A stretch of 64,000 nt of DNA from Bartonella schoenbuchensis R1 (lineage in GTDB: Bacteria > Pseudomonadota > Alphaproteobacteria > Rhizobiales > Rhizobiaceae): the NCBI RefSeq assembly GCF_002022685.1, contig NZ_CP019789.1:682001-746000 (forward strand), in the 5' to 3' direction. Each line of letters begins with the position of its first letter. Position 1 is the stretch's first letter. Made by a program: the position numbers and the translations under genes. The notes below the pieces were generated by a model that was given only the letters and a program-made list of their open reading frames with translations, made no database searches and was not told the origin of the DNA. This document shows, one piece after another, positions 39,788 to 50,043 of the stretch.

Positions 39788-41767
39788 TTATTGAATATTT
39801 ATTAAACGGCGTAAATCTGGGGGAGTTGCTTCATTTGAGAGTTGTTTCATCACTTCTTCTATAGATAAAACAGTCTGATCCGTGCTTCCTAAACGGCGCA
39901 TACTCACACTATTTGTTTCAGATTCACGTTTACCGCATACAAGGATTACAGGGACTTTTTGTAAAGAATGTTCACGTATTTTATAATTAATTTTTTCATT
40001 ACGAAGGTCTGCTGTGGCTGAAAGGCCAATAGCTTTGAGTTTTTTCGTTATTTTTTCTGCATATTCATTTGCTTCAGATGTGATTGGAGCAACAACAACC
40101 TGTTGAGGGGCAAGCCAAAGCGGCATATGTCCAGAAAAATTTTCAATTAATATGCCAAGAAAACGCTCCATTGATCCCAAAATAGCTCTATGAATCATAA
40201 CAGGCTGACGTTTTTCTGAATCTTTATCAATATAGAATGCTCCAAAACGCTCAGGTAGATTAAAGTCTACTTGTGTTGTTCCACATTGCCATTCGCGACC
40301 AATAGCATCTTTCAATGTATATTCAAATTTTGGTCCATAAAATGCACCTTCACCTGGAAGAATGCTTGTTTTAATACGTCCTTCTGATTTTTTCTCAATA
40401 GTTTTAAGAACAGATAACATTATATCTTCACAATGGTCCCATAATTCGTCAGAACCGACACGTTTTTCTGGACGCGTTGAAAATTTGAGACTAATTTCTT
40501 CAAAACCAAAATCTGCATAAGTTGATAGAATTAAATCATTAATATTAAGACATTCATCAGCTAATTGTTCATCTGTACAAAAAATATGTGCATCATCTTG
40601 TGTAAAGCTACGAACGCGCATAAGACCATGTAGAGAACCTGAAGGTTCATAACGATGAACAATACCAAACTCAGCAAGTCTAATAGGTAAATCTCTGTAA
40701 GACTTTAAACCATGTTTAAAAATTTGCACATGACCAGGGCAGTTCATGGGTTTGAGAGCGTAAATACATTGATCATCCCAATCATCAGCAGCTGGGGTTG
40801 TTTGAAACATATTTTCTTTATACCATCCCCAATGACCTGATATTTCCCAAAGTGATTTATCAAGAACTTGTGGTGCGTTAACTTCGTCATATTTATGATC
40901 ATCAAGGCGGCGACGCATATAGCTAATTAAATTTTGGAACATTTTCCAACCTTTTGGATGCCAGAAAATCATTCCTGGGCTTTCTTCTTGGAAATGAAAT
41001 AAATCCATTTCACGCCCTAAGCGGCGATGATCGCGTTTTTCTGCTTCTTCTAGCGTATGGAGATAGGCTTTTAGGTCATTTTCGTTAGCAAATGCTGTAC
41101 CATAAATTCTCGTTAACATAGGATTATTGGCATCCCCACGCCAATAAGCTCCTGCGACTTTCATTAGTTTGAAGGCATTGCCAATTTGGCCAGTAGATTG
41201 CATATGTGGACCACGACAAAGATCAAACCAATCTCCTTGATAATAAACTTTTACGTCTTGATCTTCAGGGATAGCATCAATAATCTCAACCTTATACAAT
41301 TCGTTTTTTTCAGAAAAAATTTTCTTAGCTTTTTCACGAGACCAAATTTCTTTTCTGAAAGGTTTGTTTCGTTGAATAATTTCACGCATTTTTTTTTCAA
41401 TAATGGTGAGATCATCTAACGTAAAAGGTTGTTTACGTGCAAAATCATAATAAAAACCATTTTCAATAACGGGGCCAATTGTAACTTGTGTTTCAGGAAA
41501 CAGTTCCTGTACTGCTTCAGCTAAAACGTGGGCACAATCATGGCGTATCAATTCAAGTGCACGTGGATCGTCGCGAGTGATAATTTCCACTTGTCCAGAT
41601 TGTTCTAATGGATCTGAAAGGTCTCGGATGATTCCGTTAAGGCTATAGGCAACTGCTTTTTTTGCGAGTGATTTAGAAATAGACTCGGCCAATTCTAAAC
41701 CTGTCATTTCAGAGGGGTAATCACGTTTTGAACCGTCAGGAAAAGAAAGAAAAATAAGGTCAGACAT
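39788..41767 (-). CDS. thrS: threonyl-tRNA synthetase
   Basis: Class II synthetase, 659 residues. N-terminal TGS domain (1-63), editing domain with the HxxxH metal motif at His76/His80 ([10 protein letters not shown]), catalytic core with motif 2 at [15 protein letters not shown] and zinc-site MNCPGH, and a C-terminal anticodon domain beginning near [11 protein letters not shown]. Intact and single. Confidence 0.97.
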   Translation of the reverse strand: MSDLIFLSFPDGSKRDYPSEMTGLELAESISKSLAKKAVAYSLNGIIRDLSDPLEQSGQVEIITRDDPRALELIRHDCAHVLAEAVQELFPETQVTIGPVIENGFYYDFARKQPFTLDDLTIIEKKMREIIQRNKPFRKEIWSREKAKKIFSEKNELYKVEIIDAIPEDQDVKVYYQGDWFDLCRGPHMQSTGQIGNAFKLMKVAGAYWRGDANNPMLTRIYGTAFANENDLKAYLHTLEEAEKRDHRRLGREMDLFHFQEESPGMIFWHPKGWKMFQNLISYMRRRLDDHKYDEVNAPQVLDKSLWEISGHWGWYKENMFQTTPAADDWDDQCIYALKPMNCPGHVQIFKHGLKSYRDLPIRLAEFGIVHRYEPSGSLHGLMRVRSFTQDDAHIFCTDEQLADECLNINDLILSTYADFGFEEISLKFSTRPEKRVGSDELWDHCEDIMLSVLKTIEKKSEGRIKTSILPGEGAFYGPKFEYTLKDAIGREWQCGTTQVDFNLPERFGAFYIDKDSEKRQPVMIHRAILGSMERFLGILIENFSGHMPLWLAPQQVVVAPITSEANEYAEKITKKLKAIGLSATADLRNEKINYKIREHSLQKVPVILVCGKRESETNSVSMRRLGSTDQTVLSIEEVMKQLSNEATPPDLRRLINIQ

Positions 41768-41887
41768 GAAACACCCCTTTAGTCCAATTCCGCCAACGAT
41801 TGCGGATGGTTTTGTGAAAATTTAACAATAGCCAGATAGAGTTAGTAGATTAATTTTCTATCAATATGCATAAAAAAAGAAAAGCAA

Positions 41888-42232
41888 TTATTTATCATGT
41901 TTAGCAGAAATTTTCCAATAGCGCCAAGGTTTATAGGAGTAATCAAGAGAAGTTGGTACAGGATCAAAACCATATGTTCCAAATGGGCCACAACGTATGA
42001 TACGAAAAAAGCCCATCCATGCACCAGCCCACAAACCATAGCGTGCAATCGCTTCATAGGCATATTCTGAGCAAGTTGGAAGATGGCGACATTGATTTCC
42101 AATCAAACTGGAAAGTGTTATTTGATAAAGACGTATCAACGTAGTACCAAGTAATCGTCCGGGTGTTTTTCGCCAAGGACCTGTATAATTGCGAGTTTGT
42201 ATTTTTTTTTGTTTGGGCTGTAATTTAACCAT
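41888..42232 (-). CDS. yidD: membrane protein insertion efficiency factor YidD
   Basis: Small amphipathic inner-membrane protein that aids YidC-dependent insertion. The 114-residue protein has IRLYQITLSSLIGNQCRHLPTC and the family signature CSEYAYEAIARYG with GWMGFFRIIRCGPFG-type sequence. Its start overlaps the stop of the scaffold gene by eight bases, so the two are coupled. Confidence 0.93.
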   Translation of the reverse strand: MVKLQPKQKKIQTRNYTGPWRKTPGRLLGTTLIRLYQITLSSLIGNQCRHLPTCSEYAYEAIARYGLWAGAWMGFFRIIRCGPFGTYGFDPVPTSLDYSYKPWRYWKISAKHDK

Positions 42233-42662
42233 TTATTTTTTCTTCAATTTGTTCAATACAATCTACCACTGCATCAAAGGTAAGCATTGTTGAAGCATGG
42301 CGTTCTTTATAATCCTTAATGGGTTGCAAACAGGAAAATGCCTCAAATGGAGCTGGGGGAGGAGGGCCATTTTCTGTTAACATATAAAGGATAGTTTCAC
42401 GTAATGCTTTAAGATCTTGCATTTTTTTGCCAATAATATGATGCGCTAAAATAGAAGATGAAGCCTGTCCAAGTGCGCATGCATATACTTCATGGGCAAA
42501 ATCTATAACAATATCATTGTCTACTTTTAAATCCACAAGAACTGTTGATCCGCAAAGACGTGCATGTTTTTTTGACGTTGCATCAGGATTATTAAGACGC
42601 CCAATTTTACTTATATGGGCAGCATATTCAAGAATTTTATCGCTATAAATGTTGTCCATCAT
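42225..42662 (-). CDS. NifU/SufU-like iron-sulfur scaffold
   Basis: IscU-fold scaffold protein, 145 residues, with cysteines at 37 (ARLCGST), 62 (YACALGQASSS) and 111 (FSCLQP) matching the three cluster ligands. Of the alphaproteobacterial type, where it is coupled to yidD. It is likely to work with the SUF machinery; the A-type carrier at 9 kb is a possible partner. Confidence 0.9.
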   Translation of the reverse strand: MMDNIYSDKILEYAAHISKIGRLNNPDATSKKHARLCGSTVLVDLKVDNDIVIDFAHEVYACALGQASSSILAHHIIGKKMQDLKALRETILYMLTENGPPPPAPFEAFSCLQPIKDYKERHASTMLTFDAVVDCIEQIEEKING

Positions 42663-42787
42663 GAGCTGTTGCTTGGAATTTTAAGAGTTTTCACTATTCA
42701 AGCTTTTAATTCACTTGCGTAAAGATTATTATAAAATAAATAATGTGTATTAAATTATTTTATACATAATAAGCTGGAGTTTTTTAA

Positions 42788-43408
42788 ATGCATAGTCCTA
42801 CGAAAGGAATCGCTAAAGATCTTTCTCTATCTGAGAAAAAGCGTCCTAGTTTTAAAGAAGTGGAAGCAGCGGTTCGTACGTTGTTGTTATGGGTAGGGGA
42901 AAATCCAGATCGAGAAGGGCTTTTAAATACTCCCAAACGTGTTGCTAAAGTGTATAGTGAACTTTTTTCTGGTTATGATGAATCAGTTGAGGAGATTTTA
43001 GGAACAGTTTTTGAAGAAGTTTCAGGTTATAATGAGCCGATAATTATGAAGGATATTAGTTTTTATTCACATTGTGAGCATCATGTTCTTCCAATTGTTG
43101 GTAAAGCTCATATCGCCTACCTTCCCGATACAAAAATTGTTGGTCTTTCAAAAATTGCACGTGTCATAGATGTTTTTTCTCGCCGTTTGCAAACACAAGA
43201 AGCCATGACAGCTCAAGTGGCTAATGCTCTAAAAACACATCTAAAACCCCGCGGTGTTGCAGTGGTCATTGAAGCTGAACATATGTGCATGGCTATGAGA
43301 GGGATACGAAAGCAAGGAGCTACAACAATTACAACAAGTTTTCATGGCTCTTATAAAGAAGATCAAGTTGCGCAGGCTAATTTAATGATGGTACTTCGCC
43401 AGTTATGA
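42788..43408 (+). CDS. folE: GTP cyclohydrolase I
   Basis: Makes dihydroneopterin triphosphate from GTP, first step of folate synthesis. The 206-residue protein has zinc ligands Cys96 and His99 in [10 protein letters not shown] and a further Cys in [19 protein letters not shown] is typical of the family. ATG at 42788. It precedes tRNA-Leu. Confidence 0.96.
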   Translation: MHSPTKGIAKDLSLSEKKRPSFKEVEAAVRTLLLWVGENPDREGLLNTPKRVAKVYSELFSGYDESVEEILGTVFEEVSGYNEPIIMKDISFYSHCEHHVLPIVGKAHIAYLPDTKIVGLSKIARVIDVFSRRLQTQEAMTAQVANALKTHLKPRGVAVVIEAEHMCMAMRGIRKQGATTITTSFHGSYKEDQVAQANLMMVLRQL

Positions 43409-43553
43409 TAAAGTGCGGAGTTTGGCGGTTTGTGTCTAAAATATACTGTGGTAGTTGAGTAAAATAAGTTATAAAAACACGAAAATGGGCTTGTATCGCG
43501 CTTTATGATTTGTTAAATCCCCCAAAGTGTAATGTATTTGGCCTCTACCATGT

Positions 43554-43638
43554 GCGGTCGTGGCGGAATTGGTAGACGCGCAGCGTTGAGGTCGCTGTGG
43601 GGCAACCCGTGGAAGTTCGAGTCTTCTCGACCGCACCA
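43554..43638 (+). tRNA. tRNA-Leu (anticodon GAG)
   Basis: An 85-base class II tRNA with encoded CCA. Acceptor GCGGTCG pairs with CGACCGC, anticodon stem CAGCG/CGCTG has loop TTGAGGT with anticodon GAG, and there is a variable arm. Phage relics and a P4-type integrase fragment follow downstream, so it is a candidate integration site, though I found no second copy of its 3' end. Confidence 0.95.
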
Positions 43639-43944
43639 TTTTATTTATTTAACATGTTGAAATATATAGACTTTTACTTAATTAGATAATTTTAGCCTAT
43701 CTTTTAGTTTACCCTTTAGAGTTTATACGGTTTTACTTAAATTGTTGTTATTTACAGCGTATTGTCTTTGACAGAAATGCCAAGGTCTCTTTTTTCCATC
43801 TTACTGACCTACCTAGCCTTATATGATTTTGGGAATACTCCTTTCATCACCCAATTGCGAATCCTTGTTATTGATATGCTGAAAGCTGTGTACATTCACG
43901 TGTCGTGACATATCTATCGCCATCATAAAATATTAATCTAATCT
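43639..43944. other. gene-free stretch after tRNA-Leu
   Basis: About 300 AT-rich bases, probably the decayed front part of the tail-sheath relic; no frame could be read. Confidence 0.45.
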
Positions 43945-44667
43945 CGTAGCGGTAGAGCTGATTGGTATTGCCGAGCACTTGTGTGCTATTGTTGTAATTA
44001 ATGGTCAAACACAACGGATGAAAAAGCGATTGAAGCTAGCAGAGATTTTGATTCCAAACATGCCATTATAGCTGAGCTATTTGTAAGTGTTGTTCGTGAA
44101 GGAAAAATTTCACAAGAACAAGAAATTTCAGCAGCTGCGGGTATTATTGCTAAAATAGATTTCACTCTTTGGTTTTTGAAATTCTCTTTCAAACAAAGTG
44201 ATCAATGGCATTAGTGGCACAACACAGCTAATTGATTTTGCCATTGGTGACAGTTCTAGTCGTTAATTTGCTCAAAGAGAGCCGTATCACAACAATCATT
44301 CGTGAAAATAGCTATCGCTTATGAGGTAATCGTACGCTTTCATTAGAGATCCAAAATTTGCTTTTATATCAATGTTGAGAACTGCAGATATGATCAATGA
44401 CGCTATTTTGCATGGGTATAGGGGTTGTTTTGAACATCTCCAAAACTTATATAAACGATATAAATGAAAGTATTAATATCTATTAGCGTGATTTAAAAGC
44501 GCAAGGCGTCACATTGAAGGGGATTATTATACTAACACAGAACTTAATAAGCGCTATTGAAAGCAAAAAAAATCTATTTTGATGTCGAATTCCGACCAAC
44601 AACGTCAACAGAACATATCATGTTTTGTTCACGTATTATCAGTGATTACATAAAGGAGATCTTTTAA
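43945..44667 (+). pseudogene. relic of P2-type tail sheath protein FI
   Basis: Plus-strand reading in shifting frames recovers VAVELIGIAEHLCAIVVING, then TDEKAIEASRDFDSKHAII, SVVREGKISQ and AAAGIIAKIDFTL. Near the end a long run of YYTNTELNK, YFDVEFRPPTSTEHI and SDYIKEIF stops at 44667. These are C-terminal features of contractile tail sheath proteins. Several frameshifts and stops are present, and the N-terminal half is gone. Its stop overlaps the start of the intact tube gene, the normal FI-FII order. Confidence 0.8.
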
Positions 44668-45167
44668 TGATTGCACCTCCATTACCAAGAGATTTGAAGC
44701 GTCTTAATATTTATGTTGATGGGATTCCCTATCGAGAAAAATGTGAAAAGGTTACTTTACCAAGTTTAAAATTCGTCTTTGAATATTTCCGTGGAGGAGG
44801 CATGGATGCCCCCATTCCTATTGAGATGGGAATGGAGCCACTCACACTTTCTATGACTATTGCAGATTGTTCTAAAGAACTTCTGGATGCTTTAAGTAAA
44901 TACGATATTGGTATTTCTCTGCGTGGTACAATGCAAGTACGGGGAACGTCAGAAGAAGGGGTTGCAATCTCTATACGTGGATGTTGCACGGGCTGTAAAG
45001 GTAGCTATGATTTTAATAAGCCTACCACAGTGATTGATTATAGGTTGCATTATTTCAAATATGTTCAAAATGACAAGGAAATCGTTGAGATTGATGGTCC
45101 CAACATGGTGAGAAAATTCAATGGCGTTGATCAATTAGCAGAATATAGAGAACTTTTAGGATTGTAA
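44667..45167 (+). CDS. phage major tail tube protein (P2 gpFII family)
   Basis: Inner tube of a contractile tail. The 166-residue protein reads through without defects: PLPRDLKRLNIYVDG at the start, PIPIEMGMEPLTL in the middle and VIDYRLHYFKY toward the end, all FII features. It directly follows the ruined sheath gene. The rest of the phage structural genes are more than 6 kb away on the other strand, so this intact gene is probably orphaned. Confidence 0.88.
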   Translation: MIAPPLPRDLKRLNIYVDGIPYREKCEKVTLPSLKFVFEYFRGGGMDAPIPIEMGMEPLTLSMTIADCSKELLDALSKYDIGISLRGTMQVRGTSEEGVAISIRGCCTGCKGSYDFNKPTTVIDYRLHYFKYVQNDKEIVEIDGPNMVRKFNGVDQLAEYRELLGL

Positions 45168-45172
45168 AATGA

Positions 45173-45624
45173 TTACAGAACCAAAAATTGAATAATATTC
45201 GCTGTTAATTTTTCTATGGGAAGATTACCTATATGTGGAATAACGTGTAACTCTAGTGGAGAAAACCAACGACCGTTTTTGCCTTCATTTTTTAACTCAG
45301 CTTTTTTACTCTCAAAAGCTGCTTGAGCAATTTCTTGAAAAACATTGCTTTGCTGCTTTAAAATGCTTTGTTCTCGAAACACAATAGGATCATTGCCACT
45401 TTTAAGAATATCGCTATAATGTTTAGCAAGCTCGCGTGCTTCTTTTAAAGAAATTTTTGTAACAGAACCAAGCCCCAACGGCGTTTATTGCGGTAGGTGT
45501 AACGAAAAAACCAAGCGCGTGTATTGTCTTTTCGAACATTCAACCACAAACCTGCTCCGTCACAATGCTTGCCCTGAGGAGATGTCTTTATAAACGATGC
45601 TGATAGCCTATGAATTGCCCTCAC
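45173..45624 (-). pseudogene. truncated P4-type integrase
   Basis: N-terminal part of a tyrosine recombinase. From a possible GTG at 45624 the reading gives GKHCDGAGLWLNVRKD and FFRYTYRNKRRWG, the arm-binding domain of P4-family integrases. A G4 run (45473-45476 on the complement) needs one more base to continue into LGSVTKISLKEAREL and the core-binding region, which ends near IGNLPIEKLTANII. The catalytic domain with its Arg-His-Arg-Tyr residues is missing, so it cannot recombine. Confidence 0.85.
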
Positions 45625-45998
45625 TTAATCCTCTTTCTTGATCACTTTTTAGTCCATTTTTAATTTTTGATATGAGGTTTTTTCTTTAACAATTAATTTT
45701 TTTATTGAATGATAAAACGTTATACACAACAGCACGTCTTTGCACCATTTTATATAATTGGATTCATATTGTTAAAGCCTGCTTTGCCTTCTCGTAGTAT
45801 TATTTATATTCTTTATTATTACTATTTGTATTTTCTTTTATTATTGTGGAAGTGTGGATGAACACAAAAATTCCTTCTTTATCTATTTTTGTTATAATAC
45901 ATTTCTAATAGTAATTCTGTTTAAGTTTGTGAAGAGTCATTTTTTATTATAAACTTAAAGCGTGAGCTCTTTTTTTAATAAGATTGGGTGGTGTTGTA
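45625..45998. other. gene-free AT-rich spacer
   Basis: About 370 bases upstream of the hydrolase, with no supported gene. Confidence 0.5.
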
Positions 45999-47177
45999 AT
46001 GAAAATATTTTTAAAATGCGTAATATTTTTTATTTGCACCACTTTGCTCGTAGCGTGTACCAATCAGCGTGCTGTGCTTTGGCATGGGATAAATGCAACA
46101 CCATCTATGATTGTTACGCAACGAGAAGTTGAAGGTGGATTAATTTCTCCGAAAGCTATTGTTCCAGTGTATGTTGCAACAAGTCGCAGGGCCCAAGACA
46201 ATTATTCTCAACCTTATGGGGCAGAGCGATCAAATAGAGTGTATTACAATCGCGTTGATGTAGGAATTCCTCAACAGCATATGAAGGGTATCGTTGAAAA
46301 AAACGCATATAAACCCAGTCTTGATAAATATTTTACAGCAGTGGCTTTGCAACAATATGACAATAAAGAACGGTTTAAACAGCAATTAAATCTTGCATTA
46401 GCCAAAAAGCCAAAAGGAAAAAAAGAAATTTTTCTTTTTATTCATGGTTATAATAATAATTTTGCAGATGGCACATTCCGCACAGCTCAATTTTCTTATG
46501 ATTATTCTTTAGATACAGTTGCTGTACATTATTCGTGGCCTTCTGCTGGATCCATGCCTTTTTATATTTATGATCGTGATAGTGCTAATTTTGCACGTGA
46601 CGGGTTAATAGAGCTCTTAACAGTTATCAGTGAAACATCAGCTGATCAAATTTCGGTTATTGCGCATTCTATGGGCAATTTCGTTATCATGGAAGCATTT
46701 AGAACTTTAGCTTTGCAGAAAAAGTATAAACCAATTTACCGTATTACAAGCTTCTTAATGGCTGCACCAGATATTGATCTTGATGTATTTGAACGCCAAC
46801 TTCATGATATTAAAAAATTACCTCATCCAACAGCTATTTTAGTATCTCGCAAGGATAAAGCTCTCGCTTTATCAAGGCGTCTTACGGGTGGGCATGCTCG
46901 CGTAGGGGATGGTTCAAGTATTGAAATATTGCGCAAGAATAAAATAGCAGTTTTAGATTTTTCTAATGTTGATGGTGGGGCGCATAGTGTATTTGCATCT
47001 TCTCCAACATTAATGGCTCTTTCTAGGGAAGGGTCTTTGGCTTCAGCGATTATGCAGGGTACGGAATTATCACCTGGTCAAGAGATTTTTGCTGATAGTG
47101 GTCATATTTTGAAGAAAACAACAGACTTTATTCTTTCTGCACCTATACATCTTTTGTCTCCTTTAACTCATTATTAA
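45999..47177 (+). CDS. DUF900-type alpha/beta hydrolase lipoprotein
   Basis: About 392 residues from MKIFLK; five upstream codons are also open. A signal peptide ends in lipobox LLVAC, so it is probably lipid-anchored. The hydrolase core has FLFIHGYNNNF and the nucleophile elbow AHSMGN, with an Asp in AAPDIDLD and a His in GGAHSVF completing a likely catalytic triad. This is the DUF900 family, whose substrates are unknown. Complete and intact, between phage relics. Confidence 0.88.
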   Translation: MKIFLKCVIFFICTTLLVACTNQRAVLWHGINATPSMIVTQREVEGGLISPKAIVPVYVATSRRAQDNYSQPYGAERSNRVYYNRVDVGIPQQHMKGIVEKNAYKPSLDKYFTAVALQQYDNKERFKQQLNLALAKKPKGKKEIFLFIHGYNNNFADGTFRTAQFSYDYSLDTVAVHYSWPSAGSMPFYIYDRDSANFARDGLIELLTVISETSADQISVIAHSMGNFVIMEAFRTLALQKKYKPIYRITSFLMAAPDIDLDVFERQLHDIKKLPHPTAILVSRKDKALALSRRLTGGHARVGDGSSIEILRKNKIAVLDFSNVDGGAHSVFASSPTLMALSREGSLASAIMQGTELSPGQEIFADSGHILKKTTDFILSAPIHLLSPLTHY

Positions 47178-47325
47178 ATGTGAGGCTTAGAAAGCATAAT
47201 GTCTACTATAAATGAATTAAGGGCAATATTTTGTAAGTATTTTAGCACTTTTTTTAGAATAGTCTTATAAGGTAAAAGTGAATAGTGGGATAATTTTGTA
47301 AAACCAGTCATTAGGTGAGTTTGTG

Positions 47326-47813
47326 ATGGTTACAGAAAAGCACTATGTTAACACATCTACATTAGTTGATTATTTATCCTATTCTGCAGTTAAGCTATTA
47401 GATGTTTATGCTATGCTTTTGAAGGTAAAAAAAATAGCAAGGGAAAAAGCCCAGATTTATTGCGTCAAATTGATGTTACTAAAAAGCAGCTAGATGAGAT
47501 GAGTTATGCTCTTATTTTGGAATATCGCAAGCGTCAAGAACATGAGCGTTTTTTAAAACAAGTTTTAATATCAATTTCTGATCAACTATTTTCATTGAAT
47601 AATAATTTTAAAGAAACGAGTCGTTTTTTATTTCAAGAAATTAGAACACTTCAATCTCAAATGCAGTGTTTTTGTGAAGGTAGAGAGAAACAATCTCTAT
47701 TAAATAATCAAGAATCTTCTTGTTCTACGTCAAAAATTGATGAAGTCATTAAACGATTACAAAAAGCACGAGAAAAGCTTTCTTTTGAAAATCCGCATCT
47801 CTTTGAAGAGTAA
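47326..47813 (+). CDS. small helical protein of unknown function, frame interrupted
   Basis: From ATG 47326 the frame reads MVTEKHYVNTSTLVDYLSY and then breaks at an A8 run (47427-47434); nine A join it to SPDLLRQIDVTKKQLDEM and a helical, Lys/Glu-rich C-terminus ending PHLFEE. Repaired length is 162 residues. The latter half is likely coiled coil (about residues 50-110). I do not recognise the family. No signal peptide or membrane segment. Confidence 0.6.
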
Positions 47814-47858
47814 GATTGCATAAAATTAGAACTAAAATGCTTTCTAGATTGAGATTTC

Positions 47859-47892
47859 TGCTTTGTGATGAAGTTTCAATTTTTTCGGTTAC
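47859..47892 (+). repeat. 34-bp direct repeat, copy 1
   Basis: Begins TGCTTTGTGATGAAG and ends TTTCGGTTAC. Matches copy 2 at 49475-49508 in 33 of 34 positions (T versus G in the GATG/GAGG word). The two copies bracket the exporter gene. Confidence 0.85.
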
Positions 47893-48232
47893 CAAAATAG
47901 AAAATACTGATTATAAATAAAACTGTTCTTTTTATTTAGAGATCATTTAATAATGATGGATAATTACTTATAACCTTGAAATTTATAGTGTTATTTTCCC
48001 TTAAATTCAATTATTAAAGTATATAATAATACACTATGAATTGAATTCATTATAGTGAATTTGAAAAAATATAAATTATTGTTTGTTAACAGAATAATAA
48101 AAAGTAATTATGCTTAAATAAAATTAATATATTATGATAAGTATTTCATTTGTGGATAAAAAATAAATACAATTTAAATGATTATAAAAATATTATAATA
48201 AAGTGAGTTTTAACTTATAAAGTACATTTTTG
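47893..48232. other. gene-free AT-rich spacer before exporter
   Basis: About 340 bases of extremely AT-rich sequence without a supported gene; presumed to contain the exporter promoter. Confidence 0.5.
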
Positions 48233-49443
48233 ATGAATTATAAACCTACTTATAAACCTACATTGCTATTTATTATACTTATTGTGTGTTTATCAGTAGG
48301 TGGTTTGATTTCTACGGATATCTTTTTGCCTGCACTTGGAGATATGCGTTATCATTATCAAGTTACTGAATCTCAAATCCAAAATGCAATAGCGATTTTT
48401 TTATTGGCGTTAGCTTCTGGGCAACTAATTTATGGGCCTTTTAGCGATAATTTTGGGCGTAAAAAGACACTTTTATTTGGTTTGTTTTTATGGCTGTTTG
48501 CAACACTTGGTATAATTTATACAGATACTCTCCAGGCTTTACTTGTATTGCGTTTTTTGCAAGGTCTTGGAGCTTGTGCAGGGATTGTTTTGAGCCGCGC
48601 TATTATCAATGATTTGTTGGATAAAAAAGAAGCAGGGAAACTTTATCTAGTTATTTTTCCGTTTGTGGGGGCATCGCCAGCACTAGCACCGTTCATTGGG
48701 GGAATATTATTACAGACTTTTCATTGGCAGGCGACTTTTATCTTTTTAAGTCTTTTTATACTCTTAACTATTGTGTTATGTTGCTTTGTACTGACAGAAA
48801 CTTTACCTCCTATAAAACGTCAATCTTTTACTACTGTAGGACTCATTAAGAATAGTTTTGGGGTTTTAAAAAATAAACAGTTTCTCTTTTATGCACTTAT
48901 TCCGTGTTTTGCTTACGTGACTTATTTTGCTTATATCGTAGAATCGCCTTTTTTACTAACAGCTTTAGGTTTGTCGTCCGCCTACATTGGTTATAGTTAC
49001 ATTGGTGTTTCTTTAACTTATATCTTGGGTAATTTAGTAGCGAGAAGGTTTCTCAAGAGAGAGGCTATGGAACAAACTATACGGCGTGGATATATTATTT
49101 TGTCATAGGGGGAATGTTGTTTACTTTACAAATATTTGTAAGCCCATGGCCACTTGTGACAAGTTTAATAACTATTTCTATTATTACTTTTGGTAATGGT
49201 TTTTTATTGCCGTTGGGAACTGCATTGGCCATTTCATCTCATTCACACGCTGCTGGAGCAGCATCTGGCGTTATGGGAGCTTTGCAATTGGGTAGCGCTG
49301 CATTGAGTACCGCAATTATCGGAAAAATATCTGGACATATTCCATGGATTGTAGCAATTTTATTGGCTACATATTGCCTAGTAGGTTTTATCATTTATAT
49401 TCGAAGAGCGCATTATTTTATGACTTTGGAGATAAAATCGTAA
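48233..49443 (+). CDS. Bcr/CflA-type multidrug exporter (MFS), frame interrupted
   Basis: Twelve-segment major-facilitator transporter of the Bcr/CflA drug:proton antiporter group. The N-terminal half has STDIFLPALGDM, GQLIYGPFSDNFGRKK (motif A) and FLQGLGACAGIVLSRAII. The frame stops at a T4 run (49098-49101); five T give IIFVIGGMLFTLQ and continue into the last segments to 49443, about 403 residues, normal length. Flanked by 34-bp direct repeats. Substrate unknown. Confidence 0.88.
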
Positions 49444-49474
49444 GCTAACTTAAAGGATACAATGGGAAAATTTT

Positions 49475-49508
49475 TGCTTTGTGAGGAAGTTTCAATTTTT
49501 TCGGTTAC
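49475..49508 (+). repeat. 34-bp direct repeat, copy 2
   Basis: Begins TGCTTTGTGAGGAAG and ends TTTCGGTTAC; one mismatch to copy 1 at 47859. Lies 31 bases beyond the exporter stop. Confidence 0.85.
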
Positions 49509-49569
49509 AAGCAATTTTGAACACGTTTGAGTAATTTAGCTGTTAAATAGGATGTTACGAAGCTTTTTA

Positions 49570-49985
49570 TTTGCAAGAGATTATTAAACACGGAATAAAG
49601 GAAGCGGAGGATTATTACTTAGCTTGATAAGTGAAAGAGCGTGTTTGGAATGGAGATGCTTTTTATAACTTTGAGGAGGTGCGGCGTGAGCTTGGCTTGG
49701 ACGATAGATATGAAAAAAGTTCCCAATTTTTAAAAATAAAGTAAAAAGCACGGCGGATTATAATTTTTATGTCAATACATTGCTCCTCTCGAAAATGTAT
49801 GTGCAATGGGTAAGTCCAGAGGTCAATTATTAGGTTTATAGAAGCATCATGCAGGAGATTACAGGATACTCTGTAACTTCCTATGATAAGGAGTTTGTTG
49901 TGTTAGTTTTGGCTGTTGGATACAGGAAGAATATATATAAAGTTAAGGCAAATGCTTCGACTATTTTAAAATTAACATCATATCT
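49570..49985 (+). pseudogene. relic of a RelB/RelE-type toxin-antitoxin pair
   Basis: Plus strand gives LQEIIKHGIKEAEDYY, two stops, then VKERVWNGDAFYNFEEVRREL, which resembles the C-terminus of antitoxins that sit before RelE/ParE toxins. After further shifts, YDKEFVVLVLAVGYRKNIY matches the C-terminal strand and helix of RelE-type toxins. Multiple stops show it is dead. Family placement is by motif memory only. Confidence 0.45.
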
Positions 49986-50043
49986 TTGTATCCTCCATTA
50001 AAAATATTTAATAATTGATATTATTTACAACTATTAACTTATA

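Noticed and set aside
43554-43638. attL/attR pair from the tRNA-Leu 3' end
   Set aside because: I found no second copy of the tRNA 3' sequence in the window, so an attachment site pair is not supported.
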